Shown piece after piece: positions 8,209 to 16,313 of a stretch of 45,819 nt of DNA (positions within the stretch are counted from its first letter, which is position 1; each line of letters begins with the position of its first letter). This DNA comes from a virus. The position numbers and the translations under genes were made by a program. The stretch spans positions 1 through 45,819 of the IMG/VR virus record IMGVR_UViG_3300013137_000030; one strand, written 5' to 3'. The notes beneath the pieces are model-generated. The model worked only from the letters and a program-made list of their open reading frames with translations, had not been told where the DNA came from and did no database searches.

Positions 8209-8667
8209 CTAGTATTGAATCTCAGCCATCAACGTTCCATGCAAAGCAAGCATAGTACCATCCATCATTACTACTGGTCCTCCAAGAACCCGAAGAGAAA
8301 CAAAGGAACCCTTAAGAAGCTCAAGGTCTTGCTCATCATAGAGTTCTACAAAGGCATCCCAGATGCTCTGAGCATCTCTAGCAGAACCAGCAGTATCTGA
8401 AGTTCCCACAAAGTCAGTAAACACTGAAAGTCGCAATGAGGTCTGACTCAACCTCGTACTAAACATCCTTACATAGGAACCTCCTAGAGAACTCAATACT
8501 GCATACTTTGGTCTACTCCCTCTAGGAGCTTCAGGATAGTAGAGTTTCCCAGTTCCTAGGAGACTATATGGAGTTCCAGCAGTGGTATGCTCTTCATACC
8601 TAGCCACAAGGGCTCTAATAAGATCATTAGAGTAAGACCAAGGATTAGGGGCAATAGGAGTTGTCAT
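8209..8667 (-). CDS. Tail completion / terminator-like protein
   Basis: 152 residues from ATG 8667, which overlaps the stop of the preceding gene (ATGA). The N-terminus (SNDLIRALVARYEEHTTAG) and the middle (TSLRLSVFTDFVGTSDTAGSARDAQSIWDAF) resemble small phage proteins placed between the neck and the tail tube gene, which cap the tail and join it to the head. The family assignment is from position and general likeness, not a firm motif. Confidence 0.65.
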   Translation of the reverse strand: MTTPIAPNPWSYSNDLIRALVARYEEHTTAGTPYSLLGTGKLYYPEAPRGSRPKYAVLSSLGGSYVRMFSTRLSQTSLRLSVFTDFVGTSDTAGSARDAQSIWDAFVELYDEQDLELLKGSFVSLRVLGGPVVMMDGTMLALHGTLMAEIQY

Positions 8668-9167
8668 ACAACAAGTCCAATAATCATGATCTTGTAGATA
8701 ATGGTCGCTGCTCCAGAATCTATCTTAAGTATGTCTCCTGTTCCTGCAGTCACTGCCCACCCTGCACCTGGATGCCAGATGAGGAGAGAACCATTAGGGC
8801 CCACTTTCACGATATCAGTCGCTGCATTGAATGGAGCATACCAAGCATTAGCAGCAGCCCCTCCCACGAGGAGATTAGCTCCAGCAGTAGCAGTACTATT
8901 CTTAATAAGAAGTCCCTTTATGTAAGTAAAGGTAATAGTAGTTCCAAATACGTCAGTCAGTCCTCCTGCAAGATCAAGATTCTCAGAAGTAGCAGAAAGA
9001 CTCCTTTGATCTCCCCAAACCATATTTGCTTGGTCTGTCCCTGTCCCCTGAATGAGTGTATCTCCAAAGTCGATTGTAGGTTGATCAATAGTGGTTGAAA
9101 GGTCAAGAGGATTTGTATACCTACACTTGAGATTACCAAAAAGAGTTGTTGTAAGAGAGGTAGCCAT
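8664..9167 (-). CDS. Structural protein of unknown function
   Basis: 167 residues from ATG 9167, the second of two adjacent ATGs; TAGGAG lies six bases before it and only three before the first. The protein is rich in Thr, Gly and Ala with alternating hydrophobic residues, typical of beta-structured virion proteins. It lies between the gp10-like and tail terminator-like genes and overlaps the next gene by ATGA. The segment FGDTLIQGTGTDQANMVWGDQRSLSA suggests a phage tail protein domain, but I cannot name it. Confidence 0.7.
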   Translation of the reverse strand: MATSLTTTLFGNLKCRYTNPLDLSTTIDQPTIDFGDTLIQGTGTDQANMVWGDQRSLSATSENLDLAGGLTDVFGTTITFTYIKGLLIKNSTATAGANLLVGGAAANAWYAPFNAATDIVKVGPNGSLLIWHPGAGWAVTAGTGDILKIDSGAATIIYKIMIIGLVV

Positions 9168-9176
9168 CATCTTCTC

Positions 9177-9641
9177 CTAATCAAGAGGGGTAGAAACAAA
9201 TTCTTCACCACCAAGGTATTTCTTTATAACTCCTAGACTATTCAACATCACTGGAGTTATGTAAGGTCTTGGATAGATGTAAGCCCTTCCAGCCTGCCCT
9301 CCAAACTCAAGAATTGCTGCGTAGGGAACTCCTCCCCACGATTCCTTGCCACTCAAACTCCCAACAGTAAGCACAATCTCCTTCATCCTAGCATCAGAAA
9401 TCCTATAGGAGATACTATTTCTAAGATCTCCACTACGCTTAAAGGGAGGACTATAAGGTGTACTTCCAGGTCCCCCCGGCCAAAGAATATTAAGGAGTGC
9501 CTTGATGTCTCGAACAAGTCTCTTCCCTAGGCGCACCAGTCTAGGTTTCATGATCCCTACTGTCATGAGCTCCACTTGCTGCTCGGCTCCTTGAACTGCT
9601 ATAAACTTAACTCCCACTAGAGAGACCTTTCTAGAAAGCAT
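9177..9641 (-). CDS. HK97 gp10-like neck/tail protein
   Basis: 154 residues, ATG 9641, overlapping the head-closure gene by 25 bases. The sequence PPFKRSGDLRNSISYRI followed by YAAILEFGG and RPYITP is the pattern of the HK97 gp10 family: a small neck protein with a conserved FGG/RPFL-type tail end. It would act at the head-tail joint. No strong ribosome site is seen near 9641, so translation may depend on the upstream gene. Confidence 0.75.
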   Translation of the reverse strand: MLSRKVSLVGVKFIAVQGAEQQVELMTVGIMKPRLVRLGKRLVRDIKALLNILWPGGPGSTPYSPPFKRSGDLRNSISYRISDARMKEIVLTVGSLSGKESWGGVPYAAILEFGGQAGRAYIYPRPYITPVMLNSLGVIKKYLGGEEFVSTPLD

Positions 9642-9943
9642 TGAGTCACATGATTTCTCCCAGCCTCATCTTTTACTGCTTTCACTTCCCAAATAGTTGA
9701 ATCGTCGAGGATTATAGTACAAATTTCAGTAACGTCTGTTCTATATGCCAAGTAGAGTTTTCCCTTCTTGGTGTCTGCATCTCTCTCTTCATTAGGAGTT
9801 TCAGCCCCTTCATCCTCTTGAAAGGCACAAGCCACACTAGAAGCAACAATAGAAGAAGTCCTTACTACCCCTCCCATAGAATCCAAAGAAGTAGTATAGG
9901 TGACTATTGTGCACGTACGATTTAGAAGACTAGTAAGACTCAA
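9617..9943 (-). CDS. Head closure / head-tail adaptor protein
   Basis: 108 residues with a TTG start at 9943 that overlaps the TGA of the connector gene (TTGA), the same coupled layout used elsewhere in this operon. Length, the N-terminal LLNRTCTIVTYTT strand pattern and the C-terminal WEVKAVKDEAGRNH fit head-closure proteins of the SPP1 gp16/HK97 gp7 sort, which seal the portal after packaging. Assigned from length, order and pattern. Confidence 0.7.
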   Translation of the reverse strand: MSLTSLLNRTCTIVTYTTSLDSMGGVVRTSSIVASSVACAFQEDEGAETPNEERDADTKKGKLYLAYRTDVTEICTIILDDSTIWEVKAVKDEAGRNHVTQCFLERSL

Positions 9944-10833
9944 GAGGACACCAACCTTCTATAGTGACCCAGGATCATCCTTTGTTTGGCATTAAACACT
10001 GTCCCATTGTTAGCCTGCTCTCTACTCTTCCTATACTCATAATCTCCTATCTTCTCCATCTCCAAACTTGCATCCCCTTCCCTCTCGTCATACATAGACT
10101 TCACGAGTTCCAAACAAACCTGCTCCATATCATAAGGGATAGAGGTAGAAGCATATCCCGCAGTGTACTCTATGTAAATTGCTGCCTCTTGTTCTATCGT
10201 GAAATCCTCATCCAAATCCACTATTCCCTCTTCAGCTTGCAGACGAAACTCCCTTATTGGACGATAAGGAACCTGAAGCCAGGCTTGAACAGGAGTATAA
10301 CACATAAGTCCATACTTAGGACGAAGTTTGGTGGATTGGTAGGAGCCATAGGTAATAGAGTCTGGAATAGTCGCGGTCCATCCAGAAGTAGCAGAGATCG
10401 CTGCTGCCATGAGAGTGAGTGTACTATAGATAGTTGTAGACAAAGAAGTAGTCCCTGCTCCTGCTCCATCAGCTACCACTAAACTCACAGCAGTAGAAGA
10501 AGCATTGATGGTTGCTACTGTCGCCCCACTTGTAGAGCATTCCACATACATAATGTCTTGCACATCTACTGAAAGTCTCCCTACAGCAGTCACTGGATAC
10601 TGAGGAAGGAGGAGTCTCGACGAGCCATCTCCATCAAGCCAGCTGGCATAGCTCCTAGATACTAGAAGTCTATCACAGTAGGCTTCTATTGCTGCTGAGG
10701 CTGCTTGACACAACCTAGTAAGTCTAGTATCATAGGTACTAGAGGTGCTTCCAAGCACATAGTCCCTAATAGTGGTCAACTTTGCTGAGTCAGTTGATCC
10801 ATTCACTAGGCAGTAACCCATTACATCTGCCAT
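9940..10833 (-). CDS. Head-tail connector protein (gp6-like)
   Basis: 297 residues, ATG 10833. The N-terminal half (TRLTRLCQAASAAIEAYCDRLL) and the C-terminal half (YDMEQVCLELVKSMYDE, then YEYRKSREQANN) match the two helical parts of HK97 gp6-type connectors, which form a ring under the portal. Between them is a Ser/Thr/Ala-rich beta insertion (about residues 95-160) that makes it longer than typical 100-200 residue connectors. It is followed by closure and gp10-like genes in the normal order. Confidence 0.8.
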   Translation of the reverse strand: MADVMGYCLVNGSTDSAKLTTIRDYVLGSTSSTYDTRLTRLCQAASAAIEAYCDRLLVSRSYASWLDGDGSSRLLLPQYPVTAVGRLSVDVQDIMYVECSTSGATVATINASSTAVSLVVADGAGAGTTSLSTTIYSTLTLMAAAISATSGWTATIPDSITYGSYQSTKLRPKYGLMCYTPVQAWLQVPYRPIREFRLQAEEGIVDLDEDFTIEQEAAIYIEYTAGYASTSIPYDMEQVCLELVKSMYDEREGDASLEMEKIGDYEYRKSREQANNGTVFNAKQRMILGHYRRLVSS

Positions 10834-10835
10834 CG

Positions 10836-11243
10836 TTAGGCCCTTTGAAGAAAGAGCTTTATCGTTCCAGCCGTGGAGTTTCCAGCATTCGTGACTGCCA
10901 CAGTAACCACACTGCTAATCATAGGATGCACAGCAAGGGCCACTGCAGCAGCATTCTTCACAAAGAAGTAAACCTCTTCAGTATTCGCTATGTCCCTATC
11001 AAGGAGATTATCATCACAATTAGAAAGGAAGTTGAATGAGTTACTATCAGTAAGGACGATATCATAGTTGTCAGCAGGAGCAGCAGTTCCTGAAGGAATA
11101 GTAATCGCTTTTACTAGTCTTCCCTCTAACTTCGCAGTAGACCCAGAAACTGCTCCAGTATCAGTAGAAGTAACCCAAGAAACGTTACACACATACACTG
11201 GTCCAGCACTCTCGTAGGTAAACGTCATTGTTCCCGCAGCCAT
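10836..11243 (-). CDS. Small virion protein before the connector genes
   Basis: 135 residues. The start is ATG 11243, since GGAGGA lies only a few bases upstream; a TTG at 11255 in frame is a worse choice because the ribosome site would fall inside it. The protein is beta-type (TFTYESAGPVYVCNVSWVTSTDTG) without enzyme motifs. It is the first gene after the GT4 gene and lies just downstream of one of the five palindromes, so it may open a new transcription unit for the neck and tail genes. Function unknown; a head decoration or completion role is possible. Confidence 0.7.
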   Translation of the reverse strand: MAAGTMTFTYESAGPVYVCNVSWVTSTDTGAVSGSTAKLEGRLVKAITIPSGTAAPADNYDIVLTDSNSFNFLSNCDDNLLDRDIANTEEVYFFVKNAAAVALAVHPMISSVVTVAVTNAGNSTAGTIKLFLQRA

Positions 11244-11259
11244 CTTGTCCTCCAATCGT

Positions 11260-11278
11260 TATTTCAATAATTGAAATA
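11260..11278. promoter_or_regulatory. Palindromic operator-like site 1
   Basis: TATTTCAATAATTGAAATA is a perfect 19-bp palindrome around a central A, followed by TCTC. It sits 17 bases ahead of ATG 11243 of the minus-strand gene at the head of the neck/tail block. It is one of five near-identical copies, all in intergenic DNA. Confidence 0.75.
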
Positions 11279-11288
11279 TCTCTAGCAA

Positions 11289-12377
11289 CTACTTGCTAAG
11301 CGCTTCCTCATAAACTCCTTGCATTCTCTTGGAGAACTCCTTTTCAGAAAAGACCATTTCTCCATGAGCTGCTACAGACATCCTCCACTCTTCCCTATTT
11401 CTTTTTTCTAGACTACTCAACACCTCATCTACCTGTTTTGCCATAACTTCTGGCCTATCTGGCATTGACCCTTCTAGCCAAAAAAGTTCTTCCTGTCCCC
11501 TCTCATCTCCCATCACTGGGCATCCACAGCATTGCGCTTCCATCACAATCCTAGTGGCTATCTTATGAGGAGTTATTACAAGATCCATAGCTCTATAGAC
11601 TTCATCCATCCTAGGAGCTCTTGCCCATACCTCCCCTTGGATACCAAGTTCCCTATACTTCCTAAATATCCACTCCCAGCTCCTAAGTGGTTGATCCACT
11701 GCGTAGAAATGAATCTTGAAGTCCTTGAAACCTCTCTTATAAAGTTCTACAGGAACATGTGCTATCTCGAAGCAGTCAACATCACTTCTCCAGGAATCTG
11801 CAACTAGAAGGTTAAATTTTCCACTCTTCCCTTCAGGGAACTTATGCACTTCTCCCTCTAACTTATACCTACTCATATCCAAAGTAGGTGGCCCTATACA
11901 CCTTAGTTTCTTATCATCCACTAAAACACTCCAATAAGGCAAGTGTTCTTTCCAAAGAGTAACCATAAACGCACATCTTTCTTGTCTCGAAAAGTCTCCA
12001 TGAAAACTATAAGCCATGTTCCTTCCTTGATACTCTGGCCTAAAGCAGTCAAGAGGCCTTCCATGACAAATCATCACCACTGGACAACTCGTTACTTTCA
12101 TTACATCTTCTGGCACCACGTCATGCCCCACAATAATATCTGCTCCTTTAGCATCTTCTACTGAAGAGGTAGAGAGTAGAAACCCTCCCCGATCATCTCT
12201 GGTTCCTACTCTCCTTTCCTCTCTTGTAACCCCATTACTAGCTCCTGTATCTATGAAAACCACTTCATGTCCAGCAAGTTTATCTAGACGATAAAAGTCT
12301 CTCGCTGCTTCGTAGAGACCACATCTCACGAAGCCTCCATTTCCTAGTCCAAACGGAGCTACATGAACGATCTTCAT
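11289..12377 (-). CDS. GT4-type glycosyltransferase
   Basis: 362 residues, ATG 12377. The N-terminus MKIVHVAPFGLGNGGFVRCGLYE is the Gly-rich acceptor-side loop of GT-B enzymes. The C-terminal half carries the GT4 signature region (GEVWARAPRMDEVYRAMDLVITPH, then EAQCCGCPVMGDERGQEELF), matching the E-x7-E nucleotide-sugar site. It would move a sugar from an NDP donor to an acceptor. It stands inside the capsid operon, directly after the Ser/Thr-rich fibre gene. Phage enzymes in such places often modify a virion protein, so that fibre is the likely substrate (inference). Confidence 0.82.
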   Translation of the reverse strand: MKIVHVAPFGLGNGGFVRCGLYEAARDFYRLDKLAGHEVVFIDTGASNGVTREERRVGTRDDRGGFLLSTSSVEDAKGADIIVGHDVVPEDVMKVTSCPVVMICHGRPLDCFRPEYQGRNMAYSFHGDFSRQERCAFMVTLWKEHLPYWSVLVDDKKLRCIGPPTLDMSRYKLEGEVHKFPEGKSGKFNLLVADSWRSDVDCFEIAHVPVELYKRGFKDFKIHFYAVDQPLRSWEWIFRKYRELGIQGEVWARAPRMDEVYRAMDLVITPHKIATRIVMEAQCCGCPVMGDERGQEELFWLEGSMPDRPEVMAKQVDEVLSSLEKRNREEWRMSVAAHGEMVFSEKEFSKRMQGVYEEALSK

Positions 12378-12404
12378 AGTAGGATCTCCCCTCCTAGTAG
12401 TTTA

Positions 12405-14264
12405 CTACGCTCCAGCTGTCACGGTCGCTCCAGGAGTCACAGGTTCCCAAAGGATACCCCACTTGATCACACCAGTAATTGGAGCGGAGTAGGTAACAGT
12501 AATCGTCCCACTCGTCACACAAGCAGCCACCACGTCCTTCAATTGAGAGCCTGGCGCCAGTGCACCACCAGCTGTGACCACAAGACCATCAGCAGCAGTA
12601 CCAGTAATATCAAGCATGGTCCCCGCTGCCTTGTTCTGCACAGAAGTGGTAGTACAGATGTCATAGGCACCAAGCGCATCAGGAGTCACAGACAACTTCG
12701 CTGTAGCCGCTGCGTCCTCTGTGTTAGTGGTTACTACTCCCACGATCCTCTTGATACCAATGATTCCAGTATAGTTAAAGAGAGTTGCTGAGGCCAAACT
12801 CGCCTGGGTCTTAGTGGTCTGCTGCTCAGTCTTCAAGGTAAGAGTGCTCAACACTGAAGCAGTAGCCACATTAGCCAATGTGCTCACCAAAGTGGATTGA
12901 TTAGTGGAAGCAGTCGTTTGATCAGCCGTCAAAGTGCTAACGAGCGTCGATTGGTTAGTAGAATCTACTGTGACATTGGAAGCAAACGTGCTAACCAATG
13001 TGCTTTGGTAAGTGCTCTGTGTAGAAGCCACCGCCAGTGTAGCAAGAGTACTAACCAAGGTCGACTGGTTCGTAGAGTCCACTGTGACATTAGAGGCAAA
13101 GGTGCTCACCAACGTACTCTGGTAGGTACTTTGGGTAGAAGCCACTGCTACTGTAGCCAACGTGCTTACGAGAGTCGACTGATTGGTGGAATCGACTGTC
13201 ACATTAGAAGCAAATGTACTTACCAAAGTCGACTGGTTAGTAGACACACTTGTAGTCAACACAACAATCTTCGAATCCACCGTGCTTACTGCAGTAGAAG
13301 AGGCCTTAGTACCAAGTGTACTAACCAACGTTGATTGGCTGGTCGAATCCACAGTCACGTTAGAAGCAAAGGTACTCACAATCGTTGACTGGTTAGTCGA
13401 CACTGCTGTCGACAAGGCACTCACATCATCCCCAGCAAGTGCCGCGCCAGAACCACCAGAGAAGTTACACCCAGCTTCTTGGTCAAAACAAGAAGTCACT
13501 TCCCACACTGAACCAGTAGCAGTATCTACTACACTCTTGGAGAAGTCAGAAGTAGTAGCGGAATAAAACTCACTATTCTTTACCACTACTCCCAAGCAGG
13601 CAGTGTCAAAGCTCACCGCTGCAGTAACATACTTGCCATAAAACCTACAACCATCTACAACTGCTCCAGAGCACCCATTAAGCGACAACGCACTCTCTTG
13701 CTGATCCCCTGAAGTGTAGCCATTGAAGAAGCATCCTTGAAAAACAGGACGAACACCACTAGCGGTTACCCAGATATCCACCTCAACATTCGTGGCGTCT
13801 CTACACTCGCAGTCAATCATCTTGAAGTCAGCACCACTAGCAGTAATGCCAACATTCAAGCCATCCTTTCCTGCCACAAAAAGAAGGTTCTTCAGGGTCA
13901 CATTAGCAGCTGAAACCACCACTGTAGCTGCATCAGCAGTCTTTACTGTAAACGTTGGACGATTAGTTCCTTCCCCAAGACCCACCACAGAAATCCCTGC
14001 AATGTCCAACACCGCAGTAGTGGCAGCTACAATGTCCTCTGCATGACCAGGCATCAAGTAGATGATGTCTCCAGCGTTCGCTGTGCAGAGCCCAACTGCG
14101 TAGTCGAGAGACTTCAACGGACTATCAGGATTAGTCCCATAGCCAGTAGAGTCTGTTCCAGTAGTGGCATTCACAAAGAATCTCGAACCAGTAGACTTGC
14201 TCTGGTCCTCAATCACCATACTCCCTTGATGCCACCTAGAAAACAACTCAGTTTTCGCAGCCAT
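12405..14264 (-). CDS. Head fibre-like protein: beta-helix plus Ser/Thr repeats
   Basis: 619 residues, ATG 14264 with AGGAGAG upstream. Residues about 25-255 look like a right-handed beta-helix (FFVNATTGTDSTGYGTNPDSP, then repeated strands such as ISVVGLGEG, VTLKNLLFVAGKDG and DFKMIDCECRD). Residues about 275-470 are a tandem repeat of about 38 residues around QSTLVSTFASNVTVDSTN and QSTLVSTLATVAVAS, very rich in Ser and Thr. A beta-type C-terminal domain follows. The order head, shaft, tip suggests a trimeric fibre. The place between capsid and connector genes favours a head fibre over a tail spike. A GT4 gene follows at once. Confidence 0.78.
   Translation of the reverse strand: MAAKTELFSRWHQGSMVIEDQSKSTGSRFFVNATTGTDSTGYGTNPDSPLKSLDYAVGLCTANAGDIIYLMPGHAEDIVAATTAVLDIAGISVVGLGEGTNRPTFTVKTADAATVVVSAANVTLKNLLFVAGKDGLNVGITASGADFKMIDCECRDATNVEVDIWVTASGVRPVFQGCFFNGYTSGDQQESALSLNGCSGAVVDGCRFYGKYVTAAVSFDTACLGVVVKNSEFYSATTSDFSKSVVDTATGSVWEVTSCFDQEAGCNFSGGSGAALAGDDVSALSTAVSTNQSTIVSTFASNVTVDSTSQSTLVSTLGTKASSTAVSTVDSKIVVLTTSVSTNQSTLVSTFASNVTVDSTNQSTLVSTLATVAVASTQSTYQSTLVSTFASNVTVDSTNQSTLVSTLATLAVASTQSTYQSTLVSTFASNVTVDSTNQSTLVSTLTADQTTASTNQSTLVSTLANVATASVLSTLTLKTEQQTTKTQASLASATLFNYTGIIGIKRIVGVVTTNTEDAAATAKLSVTPDALGAYDICTTTSVQNKAAGTMLDITGTAADGLVVTAGGALAPGSQLKDVVAACVTSGTITVTYSAPITGVIKWGILWEPVTPGATVTAGA
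12880..13410 (-). repeat. Tandem coding repeats, about 114 bp, in the fibre gene
   Basis: The motif QSTLVST recurs with alternating spacings of about 18 and 20 residues, so the full unit is about 38 residues (114 bp). Copies differ at many silent sites, so the array is old and kept by selection on the protein rather than by recent slippage. Confidence 0.8.
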
Positions 14265-14316
14265 CTCTTTGCTCTCCTATCCCCTCCAAGTTTCTCCCAG
14301 GTTCTCTGGGGTAGGA

Positions 14317-14338
14317 AAAGAGGTCACACGGCCTCTTT
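14317..14338 (-). terminator. Terminator-like hairpin after the decoration gene
   Basis: On the minus strand AAAGAGG pairs with CCTCTTT across an 8-base loop and is followed by T and CC, giving a T4 run. It lies about 120 bases past the stop of the capsid-decoration gene and before the fibre gene. A weak terminator or attenuator could explain extra capsid expression upstream of it. Confidence 0.45.
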
Positions 14339-14363
14339 ACCCTAGTAAGCACTTCCCTACTCC

Positions 14364-14441
14364 CGAGCATCCTATCCACAGGAGGCACTAGGAGGGACTT
14401 TTTAGAGACCCTTTCCTCAGGCTCCTGTGGATAGGTGCTCG
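14364..14441. other. Long imperfect hairpin between head genes
   Basis: Arms at 14364-14384 and 14422-14441 pair over 20 bases with a single-base bulge, around a 37-base loop. The stem lies in a noncoding gap of 190 bases. It may be an mRNA processing or stability element guarding the 3' end of the capsid message. Confidence 0.6.
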
Positions 14442-14459
14442 TCATGAAACTTCTCCTAC

Positions 14460-14927
14460 CTAGTTAGTAATCGCAGAAGGATAGGAGCCATACCGAGGAT
14501 CAGACAAGATAACATCGATGGAGTAGTAGTCGTTATTGCTACCTGGAGTAGCCACAGCCACCCCCACGCAATCAAACCCATCCGACAGTGCTTCCGCATC
14601 CAACTCAATCACGTGGATAGCACCAGCAGCAGACAAGTTAAAGGTGTTAGAGGTAACAGTGGTTTCCACAAGTGTGTCAGTCGAAGTGTCTGTCACATTC
14701 GTCCACTGCTTCGTAAAGGCCAAGGCCTGCGCAGACGTGCCTGCAACAGCCGTAGCCTCATTCACCGTCACCGCCGCTGTCCCACCCGCCCACGCGCCAC
14801 AGTGAATGATGAAGGTCACGTGGTTGTAGTCTTTCAAGCTAACATACTCAGGAGTATTGGCAGCACCTGTGTAGTTAGCCGGATCGCTATTCGCCACAAT
14901 CTTAACATTATTAACCATTCTAGGCAT
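14460..14927 (-). CDS. Capsid decoration-like protein
   Basis: 155 residues, ATG 14927 with GAGGAGGTGA upstream, one of the best ribosome sites in the window, so high expression is likely. The sequence is beta-type with Thr/Val/Ala-rich strands (VTFIIHCGAWAGGTAAVTVNEA, TKQWTNVTDTSTDTLVETTV) and ends in YYSIDVILSDPRYG. It directly follows the capsid gene. Small abundant proteins here are usually head decoration or cement proteins, but I see no diagnostic motif. Confidence 0.7.
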   Translation of the reverse strand: MPRMVNNVKIVANSDPANYTGAANTPEYVSLKDYNHVTFIIHCGAWAGGTAAVTVNEATAVAGTSAQALAFTKQWTNVTDTSTDTLVETTVTSNTFNLSAAGAIHVIELDAEALSDGFDCVGVAVATPGSNNDYYSIDVILSDPRYGSYPSAITN

Positions 14928-14948
14928 CTAAGTTCACCTCCTCTTTCT

Positions 14949-16229
14949 CTACGCCCTAGTGGCCAAGGTGACCCAGGGGCTGACTGTGTTGGTGCCTTGG
15001 TAAGGGGTCAAAGCCGTCTTCCACAAGGGCTGTCCAGCACACCTAAATGTCCACTTGAAAGCCACTTCGTCGTAGTCAAACCTCAAGTGGATACTCATCT
15101 GAGAGTTGACTTGAGCACCCTTCTTCATAAGAAAGAGATACTGACTCATGTCAACAAAGCTCACATCCCCAACCGTACCAAGGGTAGGGTTGTACTCAGT
15201 GGGGATCACAGGCCTACCAATCAGTTGATTGAATGGCGACCCAGAGATCCCACCTGCCGGCATCCAGACTGGCGCACCACCAGTGCCCACATTGATGGTC
15301 ATAGTCATCATAGCGGGCATGACATCCTGGTTGGTCAGCCAGACAGCCTTGTTCAGACTAGCAGCATGAACTCTCGAGTACATCTTAATAGCATTCTCGT
15401 ACTTGAAAGTCTTAGCTTCCTGCCCTGTCTCCTTCGCTACCGACACTGTCGCGCCGTGGTTGAGAAAGCCCAGAGGCTGTCCCGCACCATTCCCTCTAAA
15501 GAGCGCATCTTCCACAAGGAACCTAATCTCATCCCCAGCGCAACGAGTGAGATAAGGCCCCAAGAACGACTGATCCGCCAACATCTCCTCAGTGGCATAG
15601 GCGAAGACACCCAACTTATGCAGAGTCACCTGCATAGGATGAAACTTCGGCGCAGACGCAGTAAACTGCCCAGCTTCAGGAATCCAGTAGCCTCTCACCC
15701 CACCATGTCTGGAACCTGTAGCCCTAGAGGTCTCGTCCTCTGCAAAGAGCTTCAAGGTGTTACCAGAAACTTGGTAGGAGTCAAGAGTAGCTATGAGATT
15801 ATAAGGGGACTGTTGGACTCGCTGCCAGATACCATTAGCGAACTCAGGAGCTACGAGGAACCCAGCAGAAGTATCATCCGCTTCACTAATCCCACTCGCG
15901 GCCTTAGTGGCTACCTCAATGGCTCTAAGTCTCTCATCCACCGCCCCACCAGGATAAGAAGCAACCTTAACCACCGAAGCAAACTCTCCAAGTCCCTTGA
16001 AACCAAACTTGGAATCGTCCACACACTTTTCGCGGACTGTCCTAATCCCTTGTCCAGTAAACTGAGCAGCCAGCTTCTTCTGCTCATCCTTCTCCCAATC
16101 CTCCCACTTCTTCACAGTACCCTTTTCCAGGAGTTCTTTAGCTACCTCTTGGTCCATTTCCACCACCACACCAGCCTCAAACTTCTGCCCAAAGAACTCG
16201 AAGGCAGAAAGAACCTTATACTTATCCAT
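14949..16229 (-). CDS. Major capsid protein, HK97 fold
   Basis: 426 residues, ATG 16229 behind AGGAAAGGAAA. Residues 1-55 form a small added domain (LSAFEFFGQKFEAGVVVEM). The body matches phage_capsid family signs: a segment like FLVAPEFANGIWQRVQQ, the WIPEAGQFTAS strand, then LHKLGVFAYATEEMLADQS, EDALFRGNGAGQPLGFLN, and a late RFDYDEVAFKWTFRCAGQPLW. Residues about 56-110 may be the delta region removed by the protease encoded just upstream. It forms the shell of the head. Confidence 0.92.
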   Translation of the reverse strand: MDKYKVLSAFEFFGQKFEAGVVVEMDQEVAKELLEKGTVKKWEDWEKDEQKKLAAQFTGQGIRTVREKCVDDSKFGFKGLGEFASVVKVASYPGGAVDERLRAIEVATKAASGISEADDTSAGFLVAPEFANGIWQRVQQSPYNLIATLDSYQVSGNTLKLFAEDETSRATGSRHGGVRGYWIPEAGQFTASAPKFHPMQVTLHKLGVFAYATEEMLADQSFLGPYLTRCAGDEIRFLVEDALFRGNGAGQPLGFLNHGATVSVAKETGQEAKTFKYENAIKMYSRVHAASLNKAVWLTNQDVMPAMMTMTINVGTGGAPVWMPAGGISGSPFNQLIGRPVIPTEYNPTLGTVGDVSFVDMSQYLFLMKKGAQVNSQMSIHLRFDYDEVAFKWTFRCAGQPLWKTALTPYQGTNTVSPWVTLATRA

Positions 16230-16313
16230 CTCCGTTTCCTTTCCTAGTTTTCCAACTCTCCCAAATCTCCACGTTCCTTGGTGATTGTGCTAAGGTCTCA
16301 AGGAGTCCCTTCC

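Noticed and set aside
14248-14445. 65-codon minus-strand frame between decoration and fibre genes
   Set aside because: It covers the terminator-like hairpin and long stem, has no ribosome site and overlaps the fibre start.
14613-16247. 544-codon open frame on the plus strand
   Set aside because: It lies antisense to the major capsid and decoration genes, has Arg/Ser/His-rich unnatural composition and no ribosome site. A shadow of well-coded minus-strand genes.
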